NCBI GenBank assembly: GCA_038533575.1
Contig: JBCAYL010000001.1
Location: 1,764,226 to 1,828,225, forward strand
From: Pseudomonadota bacterium
Lineage (GTDB): Bacteria > Pseudomonadota > Alphaproteobacteria > Rhodobacterales > Rhodobacteraceae
Direction: 5' to 3'
DNA: 64,000 bases
Below, piece by piece: positions 48,083-56,470 of the stretch. The translations under genes were made by a program, and so were the position numbers. The notes beneath the pieces were generated by a model that saw only the letters and a program-made list of their open reading frames with translations, had not been told where the DNA came from and did no database searches. How positions within the stretch are numbered: position 1 is the stretch's first letter; each line of letters opens with the position of its first letter.

Positions 48083-49933
48083 TCACGGGCCTTTCGCCCT
48101 GTTATCGATGAGCGCCTGAGCACGGGCCTCGGCCCGCTCGAGCGCGTCTTGAGGCGGGATGATCCCGCGCAGCATGTCGTGAAATTCCTCGCCGAAGACC
48201 TGCGCGATCTCAGCGATCTCAGGCACGGGTGGGCGCGGCCAGAACTGCAGCTCGTCACGCCATGACATGCCATCGACCGCGTCGAAAATCGGCGAGGCAC
48301 GCCGCACTTCCGGGTCCGCGGCCACGGAGTAGCGCGCATTGGTGCGGCTCCCGTTCTGGACGTAAAGCTTCTGTGCTTCGCGCGAGGTGAACATCGTGAG
48401 CGCTTCGACAGCATCCGCCACGCGCTCTGGGGCGAGATTGGCTGGGATGCCGAGCACGTACCCGCCCACGGGGGCAACCTGCGGCACGCCCGGCGCCGCC
48501 GGATGCGGGAGATAGCCCGTCTGACCCGCGGCGGGGGAGCTTTCGTCGAGCTCGAAATAGGGTGCGAGCAAGGTGTAGCCGTAAGCCATGGCCACGGAGC
48601 CCGCCGCATAGGGCCGAACTCGCTCGTACCAGGACATCGAGAGAATATCGGGCGGCGAGTATTTCAGCAGCTCCAGAAGAAACTCCGCAGCGCGTAGACC
48701 GTTCTCGGTATTGAGCGTCACGCGATAATCGCCTGCCGCAAGGCGTTCCGTATCGAACCCGCCAGCGATTTCATCGAGGTCGAGGATCGGCTGTCCGTGA
48801 TCCGCCATGACCATCATCACCGTGTGCCCGAGCGCCGTGCCGCGCGCGGCATTCCACGCGATCCCGAACTGGCCGCGGCGCGGCTCGTGGAACGTTCTCG
48901 CCGCATGGAGTAGTGCGTCCGTCGTGGCCGGCGGCTCGATGCCGGCAGAGGCAAAGAAATCGCGCCGGTAAAAGAGGAGCTCAGGCGTCGTCTGGGCCGG
49001 CACGCCATAGGGCCGCCCGCCCCAATGGGCTCCTTGCCAGCCCGCCGTGTGGAAATCGGCGGGATCCAGGCGCTCTATGTCCATCACGTCCTCGAGCGGG
49101 GTCAGGATTCCCGCCTCCGCAAACTCGCCGATCCACGGGAGATCGACTGCGATGATGTCGTAACGGCTCGTGGGGCGCGCGGCGTTGCGCTTCGCCTCTT
49201 CACGCAGCCGATCGATGGAAAAGGCGCGCTGGTGGATCGTCGTGCCCACGGATTGCTCGAACTGCCGCTTGAGCTGATCCATCACCATGAAGGTGGGATC
49301 GCCATGGACAAGGACGCGCACGCCGCCCGCGAGACGCAGCGGTTCGGGGCGGACGCTCAGGGGCGGGATGGATTGCGCGCGCGCATAGCTGCCGCCGAAG
49401 TAATAGTCCTGCGCCTCGGTCGCCTCTTGCCCCTGCCAGAAATGCTGCTCAGCGATGCGCCGCACGCGGCTTCCCAGCTGAGTCCACTGGGACAGCATGG
49501 CATCGCTCGGATGCATCGAGAATGTCTTGCCCGTTTTCGTGCGCGGACGCTGCTCGATGAGCCCGGCCTCGATCATGTCCTTGAGGCGGCGGTTTGCGGT
49601 GGCGTAGGGCACGTGGCTCGCGCCGATGAGCGCCGTCGGCGTGATGATCTTGCCTTCGAAATGCCCCCGCAAGAGATGCAGGGCCATTCGCAGGTGGGCA
49701 TTGGGCGGGCTCAGGTCGAACACGTCGTCAAGCTCATCGGACAGCGCATCGAGGAAGCTCAACATCTCGAGGGTGTGGGCTTGCGATCCTGCCCCCGACG
49801 CTGCGATGGCGACCTTGCTATGTCCGGTGGCGACGTCCATGCTTGAACTGAGTGCTTGTCCTTTGGGCAGTTTCGACAGCGGCGAAGAATGATCCGTTTC
49901 GGATATTTTTTCCGCGAGCGCTTTGGTGCTCAT
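48083..49933 (-). CDS. One-component regulator: winged helix fused to a family 1 solute-binding domain
   Basis: A 616-residue protein without signal peptide or membrane segment. Residues 78-142 ('PNAHLRMALHLLRGHFEGKIITPTALIGASHVPYATANRRLKDMIEAGLIEQRPRTKTGKTFSMHP') read as a winged helix-turn-helix of MarR/GntR character. From about residue 203 to 600 follows an extracellular-type SBP_bac_1 domain ('VRVLVHGDPTFMVMDQLKRQFEQSVGTTIH', 'YDIIAVDLPWIGEFAEAGILTPLEDV', 'YGVPAQTTPELLFYRRDFFASAGIEPPAT', 'VAMAYGYTLLAPYF'), normally periplasmic. I infer a sugar-sensing transcription factor for the divergent locus. GGAGG eight bases before the ATG at 49931-49933 fixes the start. Confidence 0.82.
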   Translation of the reverse strand: MSTKALAEKISETDHSSPLSKLPKGQALSSSMDVATGHSKVAIAASGAGSQAHTLEMLSFLDALSDELDDVFDLSPPNAHLRMALHLLRGHFEGKIITPTALIGASHVPYATANRRLKDMIEAGLIEQRPRTKTGKTFSMHPSDAMLSQWTQLGSRVRRIAEQHFWQGQEATEAQDYYFGGSYARAQSIPPLSVRPEPLRLAGGVRVLVHGDPTFMVMDQLKRQFEQSVGTTIHQRAFSIDRLREEAKRNAARPTSRYDIIAVDLPWIGEFAEAGILTPLEDVMDIERLDPADFHTAGWQGAHWGGRPYGVPAQTTPELLFYRRDFFASAGIEPPATTDALLHAARTFHEPRRGQFGIAWNAARGTALGHTVMMVMADHGQPILDLDEIAGGFDTERLAAGDYRVTLNTENGLRAAEFLLELLKYSPPDILSMSWYERVRPYAAGSVAMAYGYTLLAPYFELDESSPAAGQTGYLPHPAAPGVPQVAPVGGYVLGIPANLAPERVADAVEALTMFTSREAQKLYVQNGSRTNARYSVAADPEVRRASPIFDAVDGMSWRDELQFWPRPPVPEIAEIAQVFGEEFHDMLRGIIPPQDALERAEARAQALIDNRAKGP

Positions 49934-49983
49934 CTCATAGGCCTCCACAATCATCAAAATGCTGATCAGTCCGTATCGAGATT

Positions 49984-50012
49984 AAATCCAAAATGGATTT
50001 TTTTATATCCAT
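49984..50012. promoter_or_regulatory. Palindrome cluster between the divergent catabolic arms (candidate operator)
   Basis: A perfect inverted repeat AAATCCA-AAA-TGGATTT (49984-50000) is followed by another half, so that TGGAT at 49994-49998 also pairs with ATCCA at 50007-50011 (ATGGAT / ATCCAT, 8-base spacer). Three ATCCA/TGGAT half-sites thus stand in 26 bases of AT-rich DNA, 51 bases before the regulator start and 131 before the binding-protein gene. It is the only such structure in the intergenic region and is the natural operator candidate for the winged-helix/SBP regulator. Confidence 0.6.
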
Positions 50013-50142
50013 AATGAGAGTAATCACCCACTGCCGGGGCCGTTAAAGGCTGCACGCTGAGGTGGTGACTGCAGGGCTGATGGAATCGGCCCCGCTCTGG
50101 TCAAAAAGAATCAAAACTGAAAGTTCTTGGGAGGAACTCAGC

Positions 50143-51096
50143 ATGAAGACCACGACCACTCTCGCAGCCAGCACCGCCCTCGCCCTGTTGGGTACGGCTG
50201 CCGCGGCCGAGACATTCAAAATCGGCATCACGCAGAACAACGTGGGCGTCGACAGCTATCAGACGACGTATGAGCAGGCGTTCATCGCCGCAGCCGACGC
50301 CAACCCGGATGTCGAGACCGTCGTGCTCGATGCTGGTGGGGACGTCGCCCGCCAGATCGCACAGATGGAAGACCTCATTCAGCAGGAAATGGATGCGATC
50401 ATCATCTGGCCGACCAACGGCGAGGCCGTCATCCCCGCCGTGCGCAAGGCGAGCCAGGCCGGCATCCCCGTCATCGTGACCAACTCCAACATCGCCGAGC
50501 AAGGCTTTGACTTCGTCGCGTCCTTCTCCGGGCCCGACAACATCACGCAAGGCGCGCGGTCGGCAGAGATCATGTGCGAGCGCTTCACCGCCCTCGGCAT
50601 CGAGAACGAAGCGCGCGTCGTCCAGATTTCCGGCCAGCCGGGCTACACCACCGCCATCGAGCGCGCGAAGGGCTTCGAGGATCGCCTTCCCGAGGTGTGC
50701 CCGAACGTCACCCTCGTGGAGACGCAGCCCGGTGACTGGAACCGCGAGAAATCCCAGCAGGTCATGGAAGCCTTCCTCGTGAAGTATGACGACATCGACG
50801 GCGTCTATTCCGGTGACGACAACATGGGCGTGGGTGCCCTGAACGCAGCCCGGGCCGCGGATCGTGCGGGCGAGATCGTCTTCGTCGGCGCCACCAACTT
50901 TGCCGTGGGCTACGACGCCATGGCGGCTGGCGACTACTGGGGCTCGATCTACCAGTCTCCGGTCGATGACGCAGAGGCAGCGCTCCAGACCGCGCTCGAC
51001 GTCCTGGCAGGCGAGGAAGTGCCCTTCCTCAACTACTTCGACACGCCGAAGATCACCCAGGACAACATGACCGAGTTCACCAAGCCGGTCTTCTAA
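50143..51096 (+). CDS. Sugar ABC transporter, periplasmic binding protein (ribose/RbsB type)
   Basis: A 317-residue type I periplasmic-binding protein with a signal peptide 'MKTTTTLAASTALALLGTAAAA'. 'FKIGITQNNVGVDSYQTTYEQAFIAAADANPDVETVVLDAGGDVARQIAQMEDLIQQEMDAIIIWPTNGEAVIPAVRKASQAGIPVIVTNS' is the RbsB fold, and 'GVYSGDDNMGVGALNAARAAD' is its hinge region with ligand-contacting residues. The ligand is probably a pentose, deoxysugar or polyol, consistent with the enzymes of the locus. GGGAGGAA stands nine bases before the ATG. It is first in the plus-strand arm. Confidence 0.92.
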   Translation: MKTTTTLAASTALALLGTAAAAETFKIGITQNNVGVDSYQTTYEQAFIAAADANPDVETVVLDAGGDVARQIAQMEDLIQQEMDAIIIWPTNGEAVIPAVRKASQAGIPVIVTNSNIAEQGFDFVASFSGPDNITQGARSAEIMCERFTALGIENEARVVQISGQPGYTTAIERAKGFEDRLPEVCPNVTLVETQPGDWNREKSQQVMEAFLVKYDDIDGVYSGDDNMGVGALNAARAADRAGEIVFVGATNFAVGYDAMAAGDYWGSIYQSPVDDAEAALQTALDVLAGEEVPFLNYFDTPKITQDNMTEFTKPVF

Positions 51097-51172
51097 AGCG
51101 TTCTCCCAGCGGCGGGGCGCCGGGCGTGATGCCGGGTGCCTCGTCCATACGTTTGGAGAAGGGAGGATTGGC

Positions 51173-51970
51173 ATGGACCGGGTGAAAGACCGAGTCTGCA
51201 TCGTCACAGGCGCGGCCCGAGGGATCGGGCGGGCCATTGGAGAAGCGCTCCTCGACGAAGGCGCGAAAGTCTGTTTCGCAGATATCAACGGGGATCAGGC
51301 CGCAGCTGTGGCCGATGCCAACAAAAGCCGCATGAACGGCCGCGCCGACAACGTCATGTCCGCGCAGGTGGATGTCACCGACCGCGCAGCCGTCCGCGCC
51401 ATGATCGCCCACACCGTAGAGCGCTTTGGCCGTCTCGACGTCAAGTTCAACAACGCCGGGGTCAACCGCCCGATGAACTTCATGGACGTCACCGAAGACA
51501 ACTGGCATTTCATCATGGATATCAACGGGATGGGATGCATGATCGGGATGCAGGAGGCCGCGAGACAGATGATGGCGCAGGGCACGGGCGGCAAGATCGT
51601 CAACACCGCATCCATCGCCAGCCGACAGGGGTTTGACAATGTCGCACCCTACTGCGCGTCGAAATGGGCTGTCGTCTCGCTAACGCAATCCGCGGCACGC
51701 GATCTCGGCAAGCACAACATCACCGTCACGGGCTTTGCACCCGGCGTCGTCGCCACGGAGATGTGGGAGCAGGTGGACAAGGACCTCATGGAAATCGGCG
51801 CGGCCAAGCGGCCCGGCGAAGCCATGGAGAATTTCTCCGCTGACATCATTCGCGGTCGCGTGGCGACGCCGGCCGATATCACCGGAACGACGACATTTCT
51901 GGCCTCTCGCGATAGCGATTACATGACGGGCCAGATCGTGATGATCGACGGGGGCATGACCCTCGTCTGA
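51173..51970 (+). CDS. SDR, polyol-dehydrogenase-like (paralogue of the SDR at 47255)
   Basis: A 265-residue SDR: 'VCIVTGAARGIGRAIGEALLDEGAKVCFADING', 'FNNAGVNRPMNFMDVTEDNWHFIMDINGMGCMIGMQEAARQMM', catalytic Ser in 'NTASIASRQG', 'YCASK', and 'NITVTGFAPGVVATEMWEQVDKDLMEIG'. It shares these last two segments and the end 'SDYMTGQ' with the SDR of the other arm, so the two are paralogues kept on both sides of the locus, perhaps for two steps or two stereoisomers. It lies between the binding protein (76 bases) and the first permease (50 bases). GGGAGG precedes the ATG. Confidence 0.82.
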   Translation: MDRVKDRVCIVTGAARGIGRAIGEALLDEGAKVCFADINGDQAAAVADANKSRMNGRADNVMSAQVDVTDRAAVRAMIAHTVERFGRLDVKFNNAGVNRPMNFMDVTEDNWHFIMDINGMGCMIGMQEAARQMMAQGTGGKIVNTASIASRQGFDNVAPYCASKWAVVSLTQSAARDLGKHNITVTGFAPGVVATEMWEQVDKDLMEIGAAKRPGEAMENFSADIIRGRVATPADITGTTTFLASRDSDYMTGQIVMIDGGMTLV

Positions 51971-52020
51971 CGCGGGAGGCACCCGAAAAGAGGTGCCGCC
52001 GCAGCCATTGGGAGACAAAC

Positions 52021-53049
52021 ATGACCGATGTACCGGAGCGCGCCAGCGCCTCAGGGAAGGGCAAGATGACCGAACCTTCAGGACTTACAAAGCAGCAAGT
52101 GGCGAGCCTTCTTGCGAAGAACGGTATCCTGATCGCATTTGCGCTTTTCATCATCGTGTTCACCTTGGCGAACGCGCGATTTCTCTCTCCCGACAACGTG
52201 TTTTCCGTGGTGCGGTCATCGGCGATCCTGGGCGTCATGGCGCTCGGCGTCACCTTCGTCGTGATCTCCGGCAATCTCGACCTGTCCGTGGGCTCGATGA
52301 TGTCTTTCTCGACGATCGTGGTCCTCGATCTTCACGACAAGATCGGCCCTGCCCTCGCGATCCCGGCCATGTTCGCGATGACGCTCTGCCTTGGCGCGAT
52401 CATCGGCTTTCTCGTGGGTTACCTGAAGCTCAACTCGCTCATCGTGACCCTGGGGATGTTGTCGGCCATCCATGGTCTGACGCTCACTTATTCGGGCGGC
52501 AAGAACATGGATATCGCGGATAAGGACGGCACTTGGTTTGCCATCTTCGGTCAGGGCGAAATCGCCGGTATCCCCGTCCCCATCCTTATCTTCATCGCGG
52601 TGGCCGCCCTGCTCGGCATGGTGCTCGCCCGAACCCCATTCGGCCGCAAGGTCTACGCCGTGGGAGGCAACGGCACGGCGGCCACCTTCTCCGGCATCCC
52701 GCGCGCGCGCACCGTCTTCTACTGCTACCTGATCTCGGCGGCCTGCGTCGCGACGGCGGGCCTGATCCAGGCCTCACGGTCGCTCGGCTCGCAGAACACG
52801 GTTGGACAAGGCCTAGAGCTTGAAGTGCTCGCCGCAGTCATCCTCGGCGGCGCGTCGCTCCTCGGCGGCTCCGGCACGATCTTCAAGACGGTGATTGGCG
52901 TCCTCATCCTGGGCTTCATTCAGAACGGCCTGCTGCTCATGGGGCTCCAGTTCTACGTCCAGTTCGTGGTGACCTTCGTCATCATCATCCTTGCGGTCTG
53001 GCTCGATATCGCGGCCAAGCGCGGCAAGCTCCTGTCGCCGATCGCCTGA
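52021..53049 (+). CDS. Sugar ABC transporter permease 1 (RbsC type)
   Basis: A 342-residue inner-membrane permease of the BPD_transp_2 family with about ten helices. 'AILGVMALGVTFVVISGNLDLSVGSMMSFSTIVVLDL' and 'LKLNSLIVTLGMLSAIHGLTLTYSGGKNMDI' are the RbsC-type hallmarks (GG/GN-x-DLSVGS), and 'ELEVLAAVILGGASLLGGSGTIFKTVIGVLILGFIQNGLLLMGL' is the cytoplasmic coupling region and last helices. It pairs with permease 2, 13 bases downstream, to form a heterodimeric channel. Confidence 0.92.
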   Translation: MTDVPERASASGKGKMTEPSGLTKQQVASLLAKNGILIAFALFIIVFTLANARFLSPDNVFSVVRSSAILGVMALGVTFVVISGNLDLSVGSMMSFSTIVVLDLHDKIGPALAIPAMFAMTLCLGAIIGFLVGYLKLNSLIVTLGMLSAIHGLTLTYSGGKNMDIADKDGTWFAIFGQGEIAGIPVPILIFIAVAALLGMVLARTPFGRKVYAVGGNGTAATFSGIPRARTVFYCYLISAACVATAGLIQASRSLGSQNTVGQGLELEVLAAVILGGASLLGGSGTIFKTVIGVLILGFIQNGLLLMGLQFYVQFVVTFVIIILAVWLDIAAKRGKLLSPIA

Positions 53050-53062
53050 GGGAGGGCACGCC

Positions 53063-54079
53063 ATGGCAACCGCATTCTCACAACCCGGCGCGCTTTCGAA
53101 GGCGCTAAAGGGCGGCGCGATTTGGGGCTTCATCGTACTCCAACTGATCTTCTTCAGCGTGGCGGGCGAATACCTCGCGCTCACCGACACCGCCTTCATG
53201 GACTACGAAAACATGCTGCTTCTTCTGAAGCAGTCGGCCCCCATCGGCATCATCGCCATGGGCATGACCATCGTGATGGTGAACGGCAATATCGACCTTT
53301 CCGTGGGCGCAACCTTCGCAATCGCCGCGATCATCCTGCTCGATTCAATGACTTGGCCCATCTTCGCGGGGCTCGGCGACTGGGTGATCCCCGTGGCATG
53401 GCTGCTGGCGCTCGCCTTGGGCACGATCCTCGGCGCACTTAATGGCTTCATCGTCTGGAAAACGGGGGTCGACGCCTTCATCGTGACGCTCGGCGCGATG
53501 CTCGGCTATCGCGGCATCGTCTTCATGTTCAACGGCGAGAACCCGACAAGCCACCTCAACTGGACGCTCGTGGACTTCGCGGAGGCGCAGTTTCTCGGGC
53601 TCCACACTGCCACGTGGTTTCTCCTCGGCGTGACGCTGGTCATGTGGTTTGTCATGACCCGCACAGTCCACGGTCGAAACGCCTACGCCATCGGCGACAA
53701 TCGCGAGGCGGCGATCAATGCCGGCATACGCGTGGGCCCGCACATGATGATCAACTTCGCGATCATCGGCTTCCTCGCCGCGCTCTCGGCGGTGGTGTTC
53801 TACTCCGAGTCGGGCTCCGTGAACCCCAATGACGGCCAGCTCTATGAGCTTTGGGTCATTACCGCCGTCGTCCTTGGCGGCACCAAGATCACGGGCGGCG
53901 CGGGGAACGTCATCGGCACATTCGGCGGGGTGATCGCGATCCAGCTCCTGCGCAAGGGCTTGGGCCATATCGGGGCGGACACGTCCACCGTGAACCTCGT
54001 CATCGGCTGCATCCTCATCGCCGTGCTCTTCCTCGACCGACAGCTGAATGTGAAGGGCAAGGAGGCTCTTAAGGTATGA
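53063..54079 (+). CDS. Sugar ABC transporter permease 2 (RbsC type)
   Basis: A 338-residue permease: 'APIGIIAMGMTIVMVNGNIDLSVGATFAIAAIILLD', 'NGFIVWKTGVDAFIVTLGAMLGYRGIVFMFNG' and 'LYELWVITAVVLGGTKITGGAGNVIGTFGGVIAIQLLRKGLGHIG'. It differs clearly from permease 1, so the channel is a heterodimer rather than the RbsC homodimer of E. coli. GGGAGGG lies eight bases before the ATG at 53063. Its stop overlaps the ATPase start (ATGA). Confidence 0.92.
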   Translation: MATAFSQPGALSKALKGGAIWGFIVLQLIFFSVAGEYLALTDTAFMDYENMLLLLKQSAPIGIIAMGMTIVMVNGNIDLSVGATFAIAAIILLDSMTWPIFAGLGDWVIPVAWLLALALGTILGALNGFIVWKTGVDAFIVTLGAMLGYRGIVFMFNGENPTSHLNWTLVDFAEAQFLGLHTATWFLLGVTLVMWFVMTRTVHGRNAYAIGDNREAAINAGIRVGPHMMINFAIIGFLAALSAVVFYSESGSVNPNDGQLYELWVITAVVLGGTKITGGAGNVIGTFGGVIAIQLLRKGLGHIGADTSTVNLVIGCILIAVLFLDRQLNVKGKEALKV

Positions 54080-55581
54080 CAGACCCCGTCCTCCGCCTCG
54101 AACACATCACCAAGACGTTTCCCGGCGTCAAAGCGCTCGACGACGTTTCATTCTCGGTCCTGCCCGGAGAAGTGCACGCCCTCATGGGCGAAAACGGAGC
54201 CGGGAAATCAACATCGATGAAGGTCCTTGGCGGGATCTATCAGCCAGACGAGGGCGCCATCTTTGTCGAAGAAGAGCAGGTCGTCATGCACGGACCGCTC
54301 GATGCCAAGGCCAAAGGCATCGTCTTCATTCACCAAGAGCTCTCGCTGGCCTCCGAGCTGACGGTTGCAGAGAACATCTATCTCGGGGAGCTCCCACGCC
54401 GCAGCTTTGGCCGCGTCGACTGGCCCACGCTTTACGCCAAGACCGATGCCATCCTGAAAAAGCTCAAGGTCGGGTTCAACGCGCGCACACGGGTCGGAGA
54501 CCTCTCGATTGCCAATCAACAGATGGTCGAGATCGCCCGCGCGCTCACCGTGGATGCCAAGGCGGTTATCTTCGACGAACCGACCGCCTCGCTCACCGAC
54601 GCGGAGAAGGTCGTCCTCTTCGACGTCATCGCTGACCTGCAGAAGGAAGGCGTGGGCATCGTCTACATTTCTCACCGCATGGAAGAGATCTTCAAGATCA
54701 CCGACCGCGTCACGGTCCTGCGCGACGGGCAGTATGTCGGGACCGTGGAAACCGCCGCCTCGAACGAGGAGAGCGTCACGAACATGATGATCGGGCGCAG
54801 TCTCGATCTGAGCCGCAACACGTCGCACCACGAGCTCGGCGACGTCGCGCTCGAGGTGCGCGGGCTGAGCTGCGGAAAGCTCTTCCAGGACGTAAGCTTC
54901 GAGGTCCGGCGTGGCGAAGTGCTGGGCTTCTATGGTCTCGTGGGTGCCGGTCGTACCGAGATCGCGGAAACGCTCTTTGGCCTTCGCGACCCCTCTGCAG
55001 GCGAGATCCTGCTCGACGGCCAGCCCGTCCGCATCTCCTCGCCGCAAGACGCCATCGCGAAAGGCATCTCGCTGGTGCCCGAAGACCGCAAGGGCCAGGG
55101 CCTCGTTCTCGGCATGAACCTGAGGGACAACATGACTCTGCCCCAGGTGGATGACCTCCGCGCCGGGCCCTTCGTGGCAGAGGGTGCAGAGGTCGCGATC
55201 TACGATCTTTACAGAGAAAAGCTCGATATCCGAGCGCCGGGCTGGAAGGCGCAGGCCGGGAACCTCTCCGGGGGAAACCAGCAGAAGATCGTCATCGGCA
55301 AATGGCTCTCGATGCAGCCCAACGTGCTCATAGTCGACGAACCCACGCGCGGCATCGACGTGGGCTCGAAGTCCGAGATCCACAAGCTGCTGCGCGGGCT
55401 GGCCGCCCAGGGCTATGCCGTCATCGTCATCAGCTCCGAGATGCCGGAGGTGCTTCACGTCTCCGACCGGATCGTGGCAATGTATTCCGGGCGCGTCATG
55501 CGCACCTTCACCTCCGAGGAAGTGACCGAGGATAATCTCATCCAGGCCATTTCCGGGCTCACCGGCGATCGAGCCGCTTGA
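54076..55581 (+). CDS. Sugar ABC transporter, double ATP-binding protein (RbsA type)
   Basis: A 501-residue ATPase with two fused ABC modules, as in RbsA, XylG and AraG. Module 1 has Walker A 'LMGENGAGKSTSMKVLGG', 'VFIHQELSLASELTVAENIYLGELP', signature-region 'LSIANQQMVEIARAL' and 'VIFDEPTASLTD'. Module 2 has 'GFYGLVGAGRTEIAETLFG' (degenerate Walker A, normal for this family), 'LVPEDRKGQGLVLGMNLRDN', 'LSGGNQQKIVIGKWL' and 'LIVDEPTRGIDVGSKSEI'. It drives the two permeases encoded upstream. Confidence 0.94.
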   Translation: MTDPVLRLEHITKTFPGVKALDDVSFSVLPGEVHALMGENGAGKSTSMKVLGGIYQPDEGAIFVEEEQVVMHGPLDAKAKGIVFIHQELSLASELTVAENIYLGELPRRSFGRVDWPTLYAKTDAILKKLKVGFNARTRVGDLSIANQQMVEIARALTVDAKAVIFDEPTASLTDAEKVVLFDVIADLQKEGVGIVYISHRMEEIFKITDRVTVLRDGQYVGTVETAASNEESVTNMMIGRSLDLSRNTSHHELGDVALEVRGLSCGKLFQDVSFEVRRGEVLGFYGLVGAGRTEIAETLFGLRDPSAGEILLDGQPVRISSPQDAIAKGISLVPEDRKGQGLVLGMNLRDNMTLPQVDDLRAGPFVAEGAEVAIYDLYREKLDIRAPGWKAQAGNLSGGNQQKIVIGKWLSMQPNVLIVDEPTRGIDVGSKSEIHKLLRGLAAQGYAVIVISSEMPEVLHVSDRIVAMYSGRVMRTFTSEEVTEDNLIQAISGLTGDRAA

Positions 55582-55612
55582 ACCGACACGAACTACGAAC
55601 CAAGGAGCGTTC

Positions 55613-56470
55613 ATGAAACTCTTGCGCTACGGTGCCGCAGGTGCCGAGAAACCGGGCTTGCTTGACCACGACGGCCGGGTCAGGGACCTCTCGGCCCATG
55701 TCTCAGACATTGCGGGCGATGCGCTCACGCCCGAGGGGCTTGCTGCGATCGCGAAGCTTGACGTGGCTGCCCTTCCGATCGTCGAGGGCATGCCGCAACA
55801 AGACCTGCGCCTCGGGCCCTGCGTGGGCTCCATTGGAAAGTTCATCTGCATTGGCCTGAACTACGCAGACCATGCGGAAGAGGCCGGGATGCCCATCCCC
55901 GCAGAGCCCATCATTTTCAATAAGTGGACCTCCGCTGTCGTGGGCCCCGATGACGCGATCCAGATCCCCCGCGACAGCGTGCGCACCGATTGGGAAGTGG
56001 AGCTCGGCGTCGTCATCGGGCGCGGCGGGAGCTACATCGACGAAGCAAACGCGCTCGATCATGTGGCAGGGTATTGCGTCGTCAACGACGTCTCCGAGCG
56101 GGAATTCCAGCTCGACCGCGCAGGCACATGGGACAAGGGCAAAGGCTGCGACACCTTCGGCCCAACGGGCCCGTGGCTCGTCACGCCTGACGAGGTCGGA
56201 GATATCGACGCGCTCGGCATGTGGCTCGACGTGGACGGCGAGCGCATGCAGACAGGCTCCACGGCCACGCTGATCTTCAAGGTGCCGCACCTCATCACCT
56301 ACTGCTCTCACTTCATGAGTTTGCAGCCGGGAGACGTCATTTCCACCGGCACGCCGCCGGGTGTCGGGATGGGCTTCAAGCCCCCGCGCTACCTGAAGGG
56401 CGGAGAAACCGTGACGCTCGGCATCGACGGCCTGGGCCAGCAGACACAGACCGTTCTCCCCGCCGCCTAG
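55613..56470 (+). CDS. Fumarylacetoacetate hydrolase family protein, probable 2,4-diketo-3-deoxy-L-fuconate/rhamnonate hydrolase
   Basis: A 285-residue FAH-family enzyme. 'GKFICIGLNYADHAEEAGMPIPAEPIIFNKWTSAVVGPDDAI' is the family entry; 'RTDWEVELGVVIGRGG' gives the metal-binding Glu-x-Glu and 'YCVVNDVSEREFQLDRAGTWDKGKGCDTFGPTGPWLV' the Asp and substrate loop; 'GDVISTGTPPGVGMGFKPPRYLKGG' closes it. These details fit the hydrolases that split 2,4-diketo-3-deoxy acids into pyruvate and a hydroxy acid (L-lactate from 6-deoxysugars). With the KDF-dehydrogenase-like SDR and lldD this completes the lower pathway. Strong AAGGAG before the ATG. The stop shares CTAG with the convergent GNAT gene. Confidence 0.85.
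   Translation: MKLLRYGAAGAEKPGLLDHDGRVRDLSAHVSDIAGDALTPEGLAAIAKLDVAALPIVEGMPQQDLRLGPCVGSIGKFICIGLNYADHAEEAGMPIPAEPIIFNKWTSAVVGPDDAIQIPRDSVRTDWEVELGVVIGRGGSYIDEANALDHVAGYCVVNDVSEREFQLDRAGTWDKGKGCDTFGPTGPWLVTPDEVGDIDALGMWLDVDGERMQTGSTATLIFKVPHLITYCSHFMSLQPGDVISTGTPPGVGMGFKPPRYLKGGETVTLGIDGLGQQTQTVLPAA

Noticed and set aside
46343-48265. 640-codon plus-strand frame over the M24 and SDR genes
   Set aside because: Antisense shadow of three genes with clear family motifs; no domain can be read in it.
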